Shown piece by piece: positions 17,897-27,345 of a stretch of DNA of 64,000 bases. Below the pieces are notes generated by a model, which was not told the DNA's origin, made no database searches, and saw only the letters and a list, made by a program, of their open reading frames with translations. Source of the DNA: Alteromonas_F sp964429915 (lineage in GTDB: Bacteria > Pseudomonadota > Gammaproteobacteria > Enterobacterales > Alteromonadaceae). How positions within the stretch are numbered: position 1 is the stretch's first letter; every line of letters starts with the position of its first letter. The DNA lies in the NCBI GenBank assembly GCA_964429915.1, contig CAYSDZ010000003.1:103920-167919 (forward strand), in the 5' to 3' direction. Both the position numbers and the translations under genes were made by a program.

Positions 17897-19565
17897 TCGT
17901 TTCAAGCACACACCTATTGCGCTGTTATTAACAGGTACAATGTTAAGTGCTGTGCCTCATGATACGTTTGCTCAGCAAAATCAAGTGGGTTTTGATGTAT
18001 CTGCCTTGGTACGCACCGAGCTTATTCAACAAAACGTAGAGTCTGACACACTGGCGAGCCAAGACTTAACGACCTTTAGTTTGCGTCCGCAAGTTACTCT
18101 CAGCTACCAGTCAAGTAAAGTGAGAGGTGCTTTTACCAGCTCAGTTACTCACCTTGAGCGAGAAAGCGAAACCGCCAATCAAGAACAAACGTTTAGTGAA
18201 TACACCTATTCTGCTCAAGCCGAATTAATCGACAATGTACTAGGACTAGGCGTAAATGGAGCATTGAATTTTCAAAACGGACAAGCAGGTAACTTTTTGG
18301 TCAATGACTTTGTGAATGATCAAGGACAACTAAGACGGGTACGTTCCAATACTGTGTCTTTGTTTGGATCTTCGCAGAATGGCGACTGGATACGTGGAAG
18401 TGGCACTGCTTCTTACACAAAAGTTGAAGCAGAAAGAAACGAAGTACTTAATAACCAAGCCTTAGACAGTGATATCTATGCTGCTCAAGGTCAGCTTCGC
18501 CAAGGCGATGAAATAAACGGCGTCGTATTTTCCCTAACCGGTCTATATCGCAATGTTGACCAAAACCAAGCCAGTAATCTAGGTGATTTTAAAACACGGT
18601 TCGTACGAGCAACTACAGATATTCTTTTGCTTGGAAATTGGGGTCTGCGCTTTGAAGCACAACACGAAGCAAACCAAATTTCCAGTTTAAATAATAATTT
18701 CGTTTCAGCCAGAAGCTTTAACAGCTATGGTGCTGGTATTACTTATTACCGCTCGGAAAACCGCTTTTTATCAGTAACGTATAACACTACCGAGGCCGAT
18801 ATTGAATCGCAAGACGGTGAAGGATTTATAGGTGTCGATTTAAACTGGGCCTTTAGCGCACGCACCAGTATCGCGGCAAGATATACACGCCGTTTCTTTG
18901 GTGACAGTGGTCTTGTATCGCTGCGCTACAACACCAAACGCTTGCGTTCTTCTTTGAGCTACACCGAGCAAGTAACGACTAATTCCATTCTACAATCAAG
19001 CATTCAGAGTTTAGGGACGTTCGTTTGCCCAATCGGAGCTTCTCAAATAGGCTCATGCTTTCAGCCGGATAGTTTAAACTTTGAACTTGATCCCGGCCAA
19101 GAGTTTGCGCAATTTAATCAGCTCAATTTAGAAGTAAACGATAATGTCATATTGAGAAAAGCCAATAATGCTCAATTAGGCTATTCGTTTTCACGTCTCG
19201 ATGTCACGTTGTTCTCCGTGTTCTCGGAAGAGATATTTCTAGATGCTGATGCAGAACGCCGCTCACTTTCTGGTGGGATGGCATTAAGTTATGAGCTGGG
19301 CGTTCATACCAGTGTAAATGCGAGATTTACGTATGCTGATATCGAAGCTCAAGGAACAACAAATTCACAAGTTGGCGGATTTTTTGCCGGAGATAGCGAG
19401 AATACCAACGCGTCAATAGGGTTGAGCAGACGTATTGGTCAGCGTTTATCGACTAATGCTAACTTTGTGTATTTAAATAGAACAGGCAACAACATTAATA
19501 GAGCGTTCGGAAGCAACTTTACTGACAGAAGAATAACCCTGGGTTTAAGTTATATTTTTGAATAA
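17871..19565 (+). CDS. PEP-CTERM/XrtA system outer-membrane beta-barrel (TIGR03016-like)
   Basis: Predicted outer-membrane protein of 564 aa. The signal peptide ends near residue 34 (SAVPHDTFAQ). Thereafter alternating amphipathic strands dominate, with aromatic-rich strands and polar turns, and the chain ends in an aromatic (SYIFE). No cysteine-rich or enzymatic motif is seen. It matches the TIGR03016 'PEP-CTERM system-associated' barrel by position and character; it may form the export pore. The ATG is inside the kinase gene (26 bp overlap) with AAGGA about 10 nt upstream, which supports this start. Confidence 0.85.
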   Translation: MAITTLKVNRFKHTPIALLLTGTMLSAVPHDTFAQQNQVGFDVSALVRTELIQQNVESDTLASQDLTTFSLRPQVTLSYQSSKVRGAFTSSVTHLERESETANQEQTFSEYTYSAQAELIDNVLGLGVNGALNFQNGQAGNFLVNDFVNDQGQLRRVRSNTVSLFGSSQNGDWIRGSGTASYTKVEAERNEVLNNQALDSDIYAAQGQLRQGDEINGVVFSLTGLYRNVDQNQASNLGDFKTRFVRATTDILLLGNWGLRFEAQHEANQISSLNNNFVSARSFNSYGAGITYYRSENRFLSVTYNTTEADIESQDGEGFIGVDLNWAFSARTSIAARYTRRFFGDSGLVSLRYNTKRLRSSLSYTEQVTTNSILQSSIQSLGTFVCPIGASQIGSCFQPDSLNFELDPGQEFAQFNQLNLEVNDNVILRKANNAQLGYSFSRLDVTLFSVFSEEIFLDADAERRSLSGGMALSYELGVHTSVNARFTYADIEAQGTTNSQVGGFFAGDSENTNASIGLSRRIGQRLSTNANFVYLNRTGNNINRAFGSNFTDRRITLGLSYIFE

Positions 19566-19573
19566 CGTTACCC

Positions 19574-19605
19574 AAACAAAAGGCGCTCTACGCGCCTTTT
19601 GTTTT
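19574..19605. terminator. Bidirectional Rho-independent terminator
   Basis: A perfect 13-bp inverted repeat (aaacaaaaggcgc and its complement) flanks a 5-nt loop. T-rich tails lie on both sides, so it can end both the plus-strand export operon and the minus-strand ATPase gene that converges on it. Confidence 0.88.
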
Positions 19606-19640
19606 ATGCATTTTTTGATACTGGTTTTGCAGTAACACTA

Positions 19641-20711
19641 TTACTTTTCATCTTTTAAACGCACGTAAGTTCGGTATTTCTTCTTAAGTAATTTATCAAT
19701 ATATTGAGTCAGCCTAACTTTGTGACTAATCGCGTCATCCAGTGCATCCACCAACTCACCCAACATTGCTTTGTAGTACTTAACATCTTTTATTTCATTT
19801 CCATTCGCTGTGTACTCAACGCTTTCATCTGCATCATTCGTTTGAGATGAGTCGGCATTTTTTTCAGGTTCCGAATCAGCGCTTTGAACCGAATGGGGTT
19901 CAAACATTTCACTTTTCACTTCTTCAATAACCGTGGCAACGGCGCGCTCGTCAAGCAGTTCTAATTCTTCTAAAAAGCCATAAAGCAAAATTCTGTCCAT
20001 CAGCGTATTAATTTTCCTTGGAATACCTCTGGTAAAACTGAATATCTGTTCGTAGGCACCCTCTGAAAACAATCTCTTCCCCGTCCATCCAGCGTGGTGA
20101 AGGCGATGCTCAATGTACGAGGTCACTTCTTCTATGCTTAGCGACGCCAAATGGCACGAAGCTACAATGCGTTGCCTAAATTGCTCCATGTTAGGCGCGC
20201 GCAAAATGGGCTGTAATTCTTCTTGTCCCAACAAAAAACTCTGTAAAAGTGGTTTGCCATTTTCTTGAAAGTTAGACAGCATTCGCAACTCTTCAATGGT
20301 TTCCAAAGGCAAATTCTGTGCTTCATCAACCAGCAAGAGTGCTCGCTTCCCTTGTTGATGTAGTTCGTACAAATACACTTCTAAGCGCTTGAGTATGTCA
20401 GCCTTACTTTTTGCCTCTACATCAAGATGAAACTTAGCCGCCACCATTTTAACTAATTCATCCGGGGTAAGTTTAGGCGTTACAATTTGTGCGGCTTCAA
20501 TATCGGCCTGAATATCGTTGAGCAAACTATTTGCAATCGTTGTTTTACCCGTGCCAATCCCCCCCGTTATAACAATAAACCCTTCTGCTTGAGACAGGCC
20601 GTATTGTAAATACGACATCGCGCGTTTATGCCATTTACTAGCATAGTAAAAAGCAGGGTCTGGGGTGAGTTGGAAAGGTTTAGAATTTAAACCGTAGTAA
20701 CTTTCATACAT
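19641..20711 (-). CDS. XrtA-associated AAA ATPase (GspA/ExeA-like, TIGR03015-type)
   Basis: ExeA-family ATPase of 356 aa. It opens with the family signature MYESYYGLNSKPFQLTPDP. Walker A GGIGTGKTT is at 50-58 and Walker B LLLVDEAQ at about 125-132, followed by LRMLSNF and GIPRKINTLMDR (sensor/arginine region). The C-terminal 100 residues are charged and lack a peptidoglycan-binding domain. Such ATPases accompany exosortase A loci and may energise or position the export machinery; the role is inferred. Monocistronic, convergent with the barrel gene, sharing its terminator. Confidence 0.9.
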   Translation of the reverse strand: MYESYYGLNSKPFQLTPDPAFYYASKWHKRAMSYLQYGLSQAEGFIVITGGIGTGKTTIANSLLNDIQADIEAAQIVTPKLTPDELVKMVAAKFHLDVEAKSKADILKRLEVYLYELHQQGKRALLLVDEAQNLPLETIEELRMLSNFQENGKPLLQSFLLGQEELQPILRAPNMEQFRQRIVASCHLASLSIEEVTSYIEHRLHHAGWTGKRLFSEGAYEQIFSFTRGIPRKINTLMDRILLYGFLEELELLDERAVATVIEEVKSEMFEPHSVQSADSEPEKNADSSQTNDADESVEYTANGNEIKDVKYYKAMLGELVDALDDAISHKVRLTQYIDKLLKKKYRTYVRLKDEK

Positions 20712-20793
20712 TGTATAAATTTAGGTCCATTTTTGAGCTTTAGATAGCTTACCGCAACATGTTCAATCGAGCTACCATTAGTACGTGTTAACT

Positions 20794-22221
20794 TTACTTA
20801 TGCTGTTCTACTAATTGCTTGATAATACCTGTTGTCGAAACGCCTTCTTCAAAATGAAGCACTTTTACTGTACCGCCGTTGGCAAGCACCGCATCACCTC
20901 CTGCAATCTGTTCTACTTGGTAGTCACCGCCTTTCACTAAAACGTCAGGTAGGACTTCGCCAATTAATCGGGCAGGTGTATCTTCGCTAAATGGCACCAC
21001 CCAGTGTACTGACGATAACCCTGCTAATACGGCCATCCGTCGATTAACCGCATTAACAGGCCGTCCTGCTCCTTTTAAGCCACGAACTGAGGCGTCATCG
21101 TTTACCGCAACAATAAGACGGTCGCCTAGCTTTGCGGCTTCAGTAAGGTAGGAAACATGTCCTGAATGCAAAATATCGAAGCAACCATTGGTCATCACCA
21201 CAGTTTCTCCACGAGCTTTGGCTGCTTTCACTGCTTCAATAAGTTGTGTTTCGCTAAGTACACCGGCATCGTTTGCACTGTGTTGATGGCTTGCAAACAC
21301 GGCTAATTCGGTTGCACTGACACTTGATGTACCCACTTTTCCAACGACAAGACTTGCAGCGTAATTCGCCAAGACGCAGGCTTCGGGCAGTGCAAGCCCA
21401 GCGCCTATTGATGCAGCTAGGGTGGAAACAACGGTATCACCAGCTCCTGTTACGTCATACACTTCACGAGCCTTAGCCGGTAAGTGCAAGGTGGTATTGT
21501 TTGATGTAAACAAGGACATCCCTTTTTCAGCGCGAGTCAGGAGTAAGGCCTCTAGCTCATATAATTTTCGAGTCCGTTCAGCTTGAGAAAATAAAGTTTG
21601 CTCGTCATTGACTGCTCCTGTTGCCAATGCCAACTCTGCGACATTTGGTGTGATCAAAGTCGCTCCTCGATACTTTTCAAAACACTGGCCTTTTGGATCA
21701 ACCACGATAGGAATGTTTTTATTGCGAGCCAGAGCTATCAAGGATTCAACTTTGCTTAAGGTTCCTTTGTTGTAGTCGGATAAAACGAGCACGTTAATTG
21801 TGTCAAGCAATGCAGCGAAACGCTGCTCCAACACCGTTTTATCGACCTTTGAAAACGATTTTTCAAAATCCATTCGCAACAGTTGTTGATTGCGACTAAG
21901 CACTCTTAGCTTGGTAATAGTAGAAAAGTTTTTTTCGGTAAGTAAATGCGTACTTATTTCGTATGAGCACAATTTACTCTCTAACAAGCTAGCATTGTCA
22001 TCGTCACCCACTAATCCGAGTAAGCTTACTTTTGCACCCAATGCAGCAGCATTAATTGCCACGTTGGCTGCCCCCCCAGGGCGGTCTTCCGTGCCATTTA
22101 TATTCACCACAGGCACCGGTGCCTCTGGAGACACACGGGTTGTGTCGCCAATCCAGTATCGGTCGAGCATGACATCGCCAACGATAAGTATCTTGGCAGT
22201 ATTAAAATCTGGTATTAACAT
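20794..22221 (-). CDS. hldE: Bifunctional heptose-7-phosphate kinase / heptose-1-phosphate adenylyltransferase
   Basis: Makes ADP-heptose for the LPS inner core. The N-terminal PfkB-type kinase domain (1-318) has GDVMLDRYWIGDTTRVSPEA, RPGGAANVA and the catalytic GAGDTV. The C-terminal nucleotidyltransferase domain (about 340-475) has VMTNGCFDILHSGHVSYL, with the HxGH-type motif, and VAVNDDASVRGLKG. At 475 aa it matches the E. coli enzyme (477 aa). ATG start with AGG 5 nt upstream. It is a cytosolic housekeeping gene that neighbours, but probably does not belong to, the exopolysaccharide locus. Confidence 0.96.
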   Translation of the reverse strand: MLIPDFNTAKILIVGDVMLDRYWIGDTTRVSPEAPVPVVNINGTEDRPGGAANVAINAAALGAKVSLLGLVGDDDNASLLESKLCSYEISTHLLTEKNFSTITKLRVLSRNQQLLRMDFEKSFSKVDKTVLEQRFAALLDTINVLVLSDYNKGTLSKVESLIALARNKNIPIVVDPKGQCFEKYRGATLITPNVAELALATGAVNDEQTLFSQAERTRKLYELEALLLTRAEKGMSLFTSNNTTLHLPAKAREVYDVTGAGDTVVSTLAASIGAGLALPEACVLANYAASLVVGKVGTSSVSATELAVFASHQHSANDAGVLSETQLIEAVKAAKARGETVVMTNGCFDILHSGHVSYLTEAAKLGDRLIVAVNDDASVRGLKGAGRPVNAVNRRMAVLAGLSSVHWVVPFSEDTPARLIGEVLPDVLVKGGDYQVEQIAGGDAVLANGGTVKVLHFEEGVSTTGIIKQLVEQHK

Positions 22222-22262
22222 TTAAACCTAATTAACCTAATTTTGTATGAACGCATTTTTTT

Positions 22263-22601
22263 GTGAGTATATCAGTCATCGAAGCTTTACCGCCAATCCA
22301 GTCCAGTTGGTTTATCTATATATTACAAACTTCGTCGGGTGCTTTGTACACTGGCATTACTACTGACGTACAAAGACGATTGCGTCAGCACAAAGGAGAG
22401 CTAAAAGGCGGTGCTAAAGCCCTACGGGGTAAAGGACCATTAACGGTGCTGAGTGTTTGGCACGTCGCTTCGCACCACCATGCTTTACAACTTGAGTACT
22501 CTATTAAACGCATGAAAAAAGCGGATAAGCTCGCCTTATTGGAACAATCTTGCTTATTTCACCCTTCGGATAATTCAATTATCGCGCAAAAAATTCAGTG
22601 A
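22263..22601 (+). CDS. GIY-YIG domain protein (YhbQ/UPF0213-like)
   Basis: Small GIY-YIG nuclease-superfamily protein of 112 aa. The domain begins WFIYILQTSSGALYTGITTD and continues with RRLRQHKGELKGGAKALRGK and LQLEYSIKRMKKADK, as in YhbQ. The start is a GTG 41 bp from the divergent hldE start. Its 3' end overlaps that of the DUF350 gene on the other strand by 23 bp. The YhbQ family has been linked to DNA repair or nucleic-acid cleavage, but substrate and role here are unknown. Confidence 0.88.
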   Translation: MSISVIEALPPIQSSWFIYILQTSSGALYTGITTDVQRRLRQHKGELKGGAKALRGKGPLTVLSVWHVASHHHALQLEYSIKRMKKADKLALLEQSCLFHPSDNSIIAQKIQ

Positions 22602-23484
22602 TCAGCATGGCTAGCCCCAAATTAAGGGCAAATCCTACGCAGGCAATACCGACGTTGTGATGAAGGTCTATCTCCTTATTCACTTTTATGCCGTACATTA
22701 CCAAGTATTTACTTAGCTGCACTATAATAATATGAGAAACAGACAATGCTAAGGAAACAAATAGCCACCCAGTGACGTTACTCACATAAGCCTCAGAAGA
22801 GTAAATCAATAAATTACTCGCCGCAGTAACCACAATCGCAGTGCCTATAACATTACCTGCATGATCGATTGCCACTGCTAGCTGGCCTCTTTTCAAAGCA
22901 CCTTGGAATGAATCGTTTTGATTGCTTAAGGCAAAGCGATATTCATAGAAACGCGTTAATAAAAAAGAAATCACCAATACAACAAATGAGCCACTGGTTA
23001 CCGCAATGATGGCGTTTGCGTTGCTGCCATCTACCCATAGGATCATGCTGCGTAAAATGATTGCACTGGCCACAGCGCTGCCAGCATCAACCAATGCCAC
23101 TCCCACATTATTATTTTTCAATAATTCAGGAGTGTTCACCCTGTTAAGCACTATTTTATCGTGTATGTAACGCCCCACTCGCACTAAGATAATACCAACA
23201 ATACCAAACACGGCCATTCCATACGCGGCTTGCTGCAAACTTTGCTCTATATGCCTTGTTACGACCGCAGAAAGTACTAAACATAGAGAAAATGTACTTC
23301 CAGCTAAGCCAATACCAACGGCGAAATTATCTCGTTCGCTGATTTCTTCGTTTACGTTAATGGAATAAATAAACCCTTGGATCCATTTAAGCGTTATCAA
23401 AAACGCCAGAACAATGCTAAGGTCAATGAATGAATAAAGCCATAAATCGTTTGAGATAGGCAATAATTTAACCAACGTTTCCAT
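22579..23484 (-). CDS. DUF350 (YjfL-like) integral membrane protein
   Basis: Predicted inner-membrane protein of about 301 aa with eight hydrophobic segments, arranged as a repeated set of DUF350 units (for example VGIGLAGSTFSLCLVLSA and LAVAIDHAGNVIGTAIVV). The reading frame extends upstream to 23553, but AGGAG (23490-23494) sits 5 nt before the ATG at 23484, so that is the start. Function unknown; YjfL relatives occur beside polyamine/ATP-grasp genes in other bacteria, which are not present here. Only 30 bp separates it from divergent glnE, so the two promoters must overlap. Confidence 0.82.
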   Translation of the reverse strand: METLVKLLPISNDLWLYSFIDLSIVLAFLITLKWIQGFIYSINVNEEISERDNFAVGIGLAGSTFSLCLVLSAVVTRHIEQSLQQAAYGMAVFGIVGIILVRVGRYIHDKIVLNRVNTPELLKNNNVGVALVDAGSAVASAIILRSMILWVDGSNANAIIAVTSGSFVVLVISFLLTRFYEYRFALSNQNDSFQGALKRGQLAVAIDHAGNVIGTAIVVTAASNLLIYSSEAYVSNVTGWLFVSLALSVSHIIIVQLSKYLVMYGIKVNKEIDLHHNVGIACVGFALNLGLAMLITEFFAR

Positions 23485-23514
23485 GTGAGCTCCTAAACAA
23501 CTGATACCCGTATT

Positions 23515-26436
23515 ATGCGCATGAATTTGAATAAAAGCAGCAAGTTCTACCATGTTGGGCTGAACCGTGTAGATAGTTTAGTAAACAGCGATAGAATTTG
23601 GCTCAGGGAACAGCCGCAAGAAACCCAAGACGCTATCATTAAGGTTTTCGCTAGCAGCCGATTTGTGGCTGATACCTGTTTGTCGCAGCCTAACTTGGTG
23701 ACAGATTTGTTTTCGTCTCCGTGCTCGTATCACAAATGGGAGACACAACTTAGTGAATGTTTCGAGTCTGTCTCCAATGAAGCTGAGTTGGCCAAACAGC
23801 TGCGTCTTTTTAGGCACCGAGAGATGGCAAAAATTGTTGCTCGCGATTTTGCATCTCAGTCTATAGAGGCTTCTCTTCGACAGGTGTCAGATTTGGCTGA
23901 TGTCATTATATTCCAAACCTATCAATGGCTTTATGCTCAGTTTTGTGAAAAATATGGTGCGCCCGAGAATAATTGCCCTTTGTGCATTATTGCTATGGGT
24001 AAACTAGGAGGGAGAGAACTCAATTTTTCATCCGATATTGATTTGATTTTTGCGTACCCAAGCAAAGGAGAAACACAGGGAAAGCGTAAGACTATTGAAC
24101 ATTCAGTCTTTTTTACTCGACTCGCGCAACGGCTGATTTACGCACTTGACCATATTTCTACCGAGGGACAAGCGTATCGAGTTGATATGCGGCTTCGTCC
24201 TTTAGGCGAAAGTGGGCCATTGGTTATGCACTTTGCTGCTTTTTCTGACTACTACCATGAACAGGCGCGAGAATGGGAACGCTTTGCAATGCTCAAAGCT
24301 CGAGTTATCAATCCTGCTTCTTCGTTCACAGAAACACTAGAAAATATAATTCAACCTTTTGTATTTAAGCGTTATTTAGATTTCACTACGCTTGAGTCGC
24401 TACGCGCCATGAAAGACAAAATATTTGCTGACTCGCGGCGTCGTCAACTGGGTAGCAATATTAAATTAGGTGAAGGTGGGATCAGAGAGGCCGAATTTTT
24501 TGTTCAATATTTTCAATTGATTCACGGTGGTCAGTCTGCCGTTTTGCAAACCAAAAGTTGGCTTGAAGCGGCGCTGAATATTTGCAAAGAGGGCTTCATA
24601 ACAGAACAAGAATATCTCCAACTCCGCGGTGCCTATCTTTATTTGAGAAAAACTGAGCACGCATTACAGCAAAGAAATAACGAACAAACTCAAACGCTAC
24701 CCGACACTCAAGAGGAGTGGGAAGCGATGGCGTGGTTGAGCCATGCTGAATCAGTAGAAGCGATGAAACAACACGTTGCCGATGCACGCCAACTCGTACA
24801 TCAACATTTCAACGCGTTATTTGCCGAACAGATTGTCCCTGCACAACTAGCACAGCGCGATGAAGTATCACGTGCCAAAATGCTATGGCTAGGCGACCAC
24901 GAGCAAGAAGAACTCATTCAACATCTTGATACGTATTTTGGTATGGCTTTTAGCACCGCACAGGGTGAGTCTCATGCTCACAACGCAGCAAACGCAATAT
25001 TATCCTTCAAGCAAAAGTGTGAAAGAGCGCATTTGAGTGATCGCGCTCACTTGTTGATTGATGATCTTATGCCACTTGTTATCAATGAATCATTGAATCA
25101 AGGCGAGCAATGTCACTTGGCTCTAGAACGGGTTTTGTCTATTTTGCAGGCAATTATAGGACGAACAACCTATCTTGACCTATTGTTCAATCATCCTCAA
25201 GTCCGCCAACAACTATTTATATTTTGTACAGCCAGCCCATGGATGACGGAACAAGTACGTCGCTTTCCTCTGCTGTTAGATGAGTTGCTATCTCAAGCCT
25301 ATTTGCAATACACAGGCAGCTCGCTTACCGAGCTTAGATTAGATTACGAACAGGAGCTAAGCCAACATTTGCTTCGTGTGGAAAGAGACGATATTGAGCA
25401 CCACATGAATGTGTTACGTCAATTTAAGTTATGCCAACAATTTAGGATTGCAGCGGCAGATATCCATGGCAGTTTGCCGATAGAACAAGTCAGTGATCAC
25501 TTAACATTATTGGCGGAAGTCATTGTGAATTATGTTATTCATTCTGCTTATTCACAAACGACAGAAAAACATGGTTTTCCTGAGTCTGACGACAGTAAGC
25601 TCGAAACCAACCCTATCGATCATTTTTCAGTTATTGCGTACGGAAAGTTAGGCGGGTATGAATTGGGTTATGGCTCTGATCTTGACCTAGTGTTTGTTCA
25701 TAATTCCCCTCAAAACGCGCAAACCAATGGCAGAAAAGAAATCAGTGCGCGGCAGTTCTACATCAAGGTCGCCCAGCGGGCGATGCATCTGTTTAACACG
25801 AAAACACTATTAGGCGAATTATATGAAGCTGATTTAAGACTAAGACCCGCAGGCAATTCCGGTTTGCTGTGTTGTCATATTTCTGGTTTCGAGCATTATC
25901 AGCATCATGAAGCTTGGACATGGGAGCACCAAGCCTTAGTGAGAGCTAGAGTGATATTTGGTGGAGAAACCCTGCGTGACCATATAGAGCGTCTTAGGCT
26001 AGACATATTGAGCCGAATTAGGGCAATACCAGCATTGAAGAATGATATTGTAAAGATGCGCCGCAAATTGTTTGAACATAATTCAAACGGTCACAAACAC
26101 AACTTTAAACACGGCAAAGGCGGTATTACCGATATTGAGTTTTTATCGCAGTTTTTCGTGTTAGCCTATTCAACTGCCACTAAAGAGTTAACACAATGGT
26201 CGGATAACCTTCGGATTATAGAGAGCGCTGAAAAGGCAGGTCTTCTAGAAAAAGGGGCAGCACTTACTTTAAGACAAGCTTATTTATTGCAGCGCAATCA
26301 TCAACATCGCAGCGTACTAAAAGCCGACAAACTCAACAACAAAAAAGCAGATAATGAACGTTCCCTACAACAAAGCCGTAAACAGATCCATTCCATCTGG
26401 TGTTCTTTGCTGTCAGATTACACCCTTAACCGATAA
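23515..26436 (+). CDS. glnE: Bifunctional glutamine synthetase adenylyltransferase/deadenylylase
   Basis: Adenylylates and deadenylylates glutamine synthetase under control of PII. Two nucleotidyltransferase half-proteins are visible. The first has GKLGGRELNFSSDIDLIF near residue 162, with RLRPLGESGPLV. The second has GKLGGYELGYGSDLDLVF near residue 712, with RLRPAGNSGLL. Each DxD pair marks an active site (N-terminal deadenylylase, C-terminal adenylylase). Length 973 aa is close to E. coli GlnE (946 aa). ATGs at 23515 and 23521 are both possible. A HAD phosphatase gene follows 35 bp later. Confidence 0.96.
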   Translation: MRMNLNKSSKFYHVGLNRVDSLVNSDRIWLREQPQETQDAIIKVFASSRFVADTCLSQPNLVTDLFSSPCSYHKWETQLSECFESVSNEAELAKQLRLFRHREMAKIVARDFASQSIEASLRQVSDLADVIIFQTYQWLYAQFCEKYGAPENNCPLCIIAMGKLGGRELNFSSDIDLIFAYPSKGETQGKRKTIEHSVFFTRLAQRLIYALDHISTEGQAYRVDMRLRPLGESGPLVMHFAAFSDYYHEQAREWERFAMLKARVINPASSFTETLENIIQPFVFKRYLDFTTLESLRAMKDKIFADSRRRQLGSNIKLGEGGIREAEFFVQYFQLIHGGQSAVLQTKSWLEAALNICKEGFITEQEYLQLRGAYLYLRKTEHALQQRNNEQTQTLPDTQEEWEAMAWLSHAESVEAMKQHVADARQLVHQHFNALFAEQIVPAQLAQRDEVSRAKMLWLGDHEQEELIQHLDTYFGMAFSTAQGESHAHNAANAILSFKQKCERAHLSDRAHLLIDDLMPLVINESLNQGEQCHLALERVLSILQAIIGRTTYLDLLFNHPQVRQQLFIFCTASPWMTEQVRRFPLLLDELLSQAYLQYTGSSLTELRLDYEQELSQHLLRVERDDIEHHMNVLRQFKLCQQFRIAAADIHGSLPIEQVSDHLTLLAEVIVNYVIHSAYSQTTEKHGFPESDDSKLETNPIDHFSVIAYGKLGGYELGYGSDLDLVFVHNSPQNAQTNGRKEISARQFYIKVAQRAMHLFNTKTLLGELYEADLRLRPAGNSGLLCCHISGFEHYQHHEAWTWEHQALVRARVIFGGETLRDHIERLRLDILSRIRAIPALKNDIVKMRRKLFEHNSNGHKHNFKHGKGGITDIEFLSQFFVLAYSTATKELTQWSDNLRIIESAEKAGLLEKGAALTLRQAYLLQRNHQHRSVLKADKLNNKKADNERSLQQSRKQIHSIWCSLLSDYTLNR

Positions 26437-26471
26437 ACTTTAGCCAAAAAAGTAGTAGAAAGAGACACTTC

Positions 26472-27302
26472 ATGGACATCATTTTTTTCGATTTAGACGG
26501 TACCCTGTTAAATAAAGACTCTCAGCTTAGTGAGTTCACTAAAGAAACCTTGGCGATGCTAAATGAAAAAGGCATAGCAAATACGGTAGCAACAGGCCGA
26601 ACTATGGTGTCTGCAAACTATGCGACAAACCATCACCGCTTTCACTTTCCTCATATTTATAGCAACGGAGTGGCAATGTGGGATCCAGATTGCAACGCTT
26701 TAACTTTGGCAAACGTATTAAGCAAACAGGAAGTTGATTGGGTGTTACAAACGGCTGAGGACGCAGGTATTATTTCTTTCGTTAATACGGTCGACATAAA
26801 CCACGCTCATCATGAACATGTTATTTACCATTCAGCACCTAAGCACCGTGTTGAGCAGGCACACATAGACACACTTTCGTTTAAAAAAAATGCTCGTCTT
26901 GCATCATTAAATAATGACATTTTTAATTATGACGTCACCAACATTAGTATGATAGGTAAGGCAGAGACGATTCGCCCTCTTCATCGCCACCTCAATCAGT
27001 ACGATACACTGGTCGCTTACTCTGGGCCTGCCGCCGACGGCGAGGATGTGTATTGGTTAGATGTTCATCATAAACTTGCTACAAAAGGCGGTGCCGTAAA
27101 GTTAGTGAAAGAGCGCTTTGGAGCCAGTAATGTAATATGTTTTGGTGACGGCGATAACGACCTAAGCATGTTCGATTTAGCCGATGAAGCTTATGCGCCC
27201 AGCAACGCTTTAGACATCGTTAAACAACATGCCAATGATGTTATAGGCCATCACAATGACGATGCAGTCGCACATTTTTTAAGAGAGCGGTTCTCTTTGT
27301 AG
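26472..27302 (+). CDS. Cof-type HAD superfamily phosphatase
   Basis: HAD hydrolase of 276 aa. Motif I is FFDLDGTLLNKD (nucleophile Asp and acid Asp), motif II TVATGRT, motif III the Lys in HKLATKGGAV, and motif IV FGDGDNDLSMF. The intervening cap is of the C2/Cof type, typical of sugar-phosphate or flavin-phosphate phosphatases such as YidA or YbiV. Substrate cannot be read from sequence. It probably shares a transcript with glnE. Confidence 0.9.
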   Translation: MDIIFFDLDGTLLNKDSQLSEFTKETLAMLNEKGIANTVATGRTMVSANYATNHHRFHFPHIYSNGVAMWDPDCNALTLANVLSKQEVDWVLQTAEDAGIISFVNTVDINHAHHEHVIYHSAPKHRVEQAHIDTLSFKKNARLASLNNDIFNYDVTNISMIGKAETIRPLHRHLNQYDTLVAYSGPAADGEDVYWLDVHHKLATKGGAVKLVKERFGASNVICFGDGDNDLSMFDLADEAYAPSNALDIVKQHANDVIGHHNDDAVAHFLRERFSL

Positions 27303-27345
27303 CCATTTGTCGTTATTAATTTGTTTGCTGTTATTTAGCTTGCTG

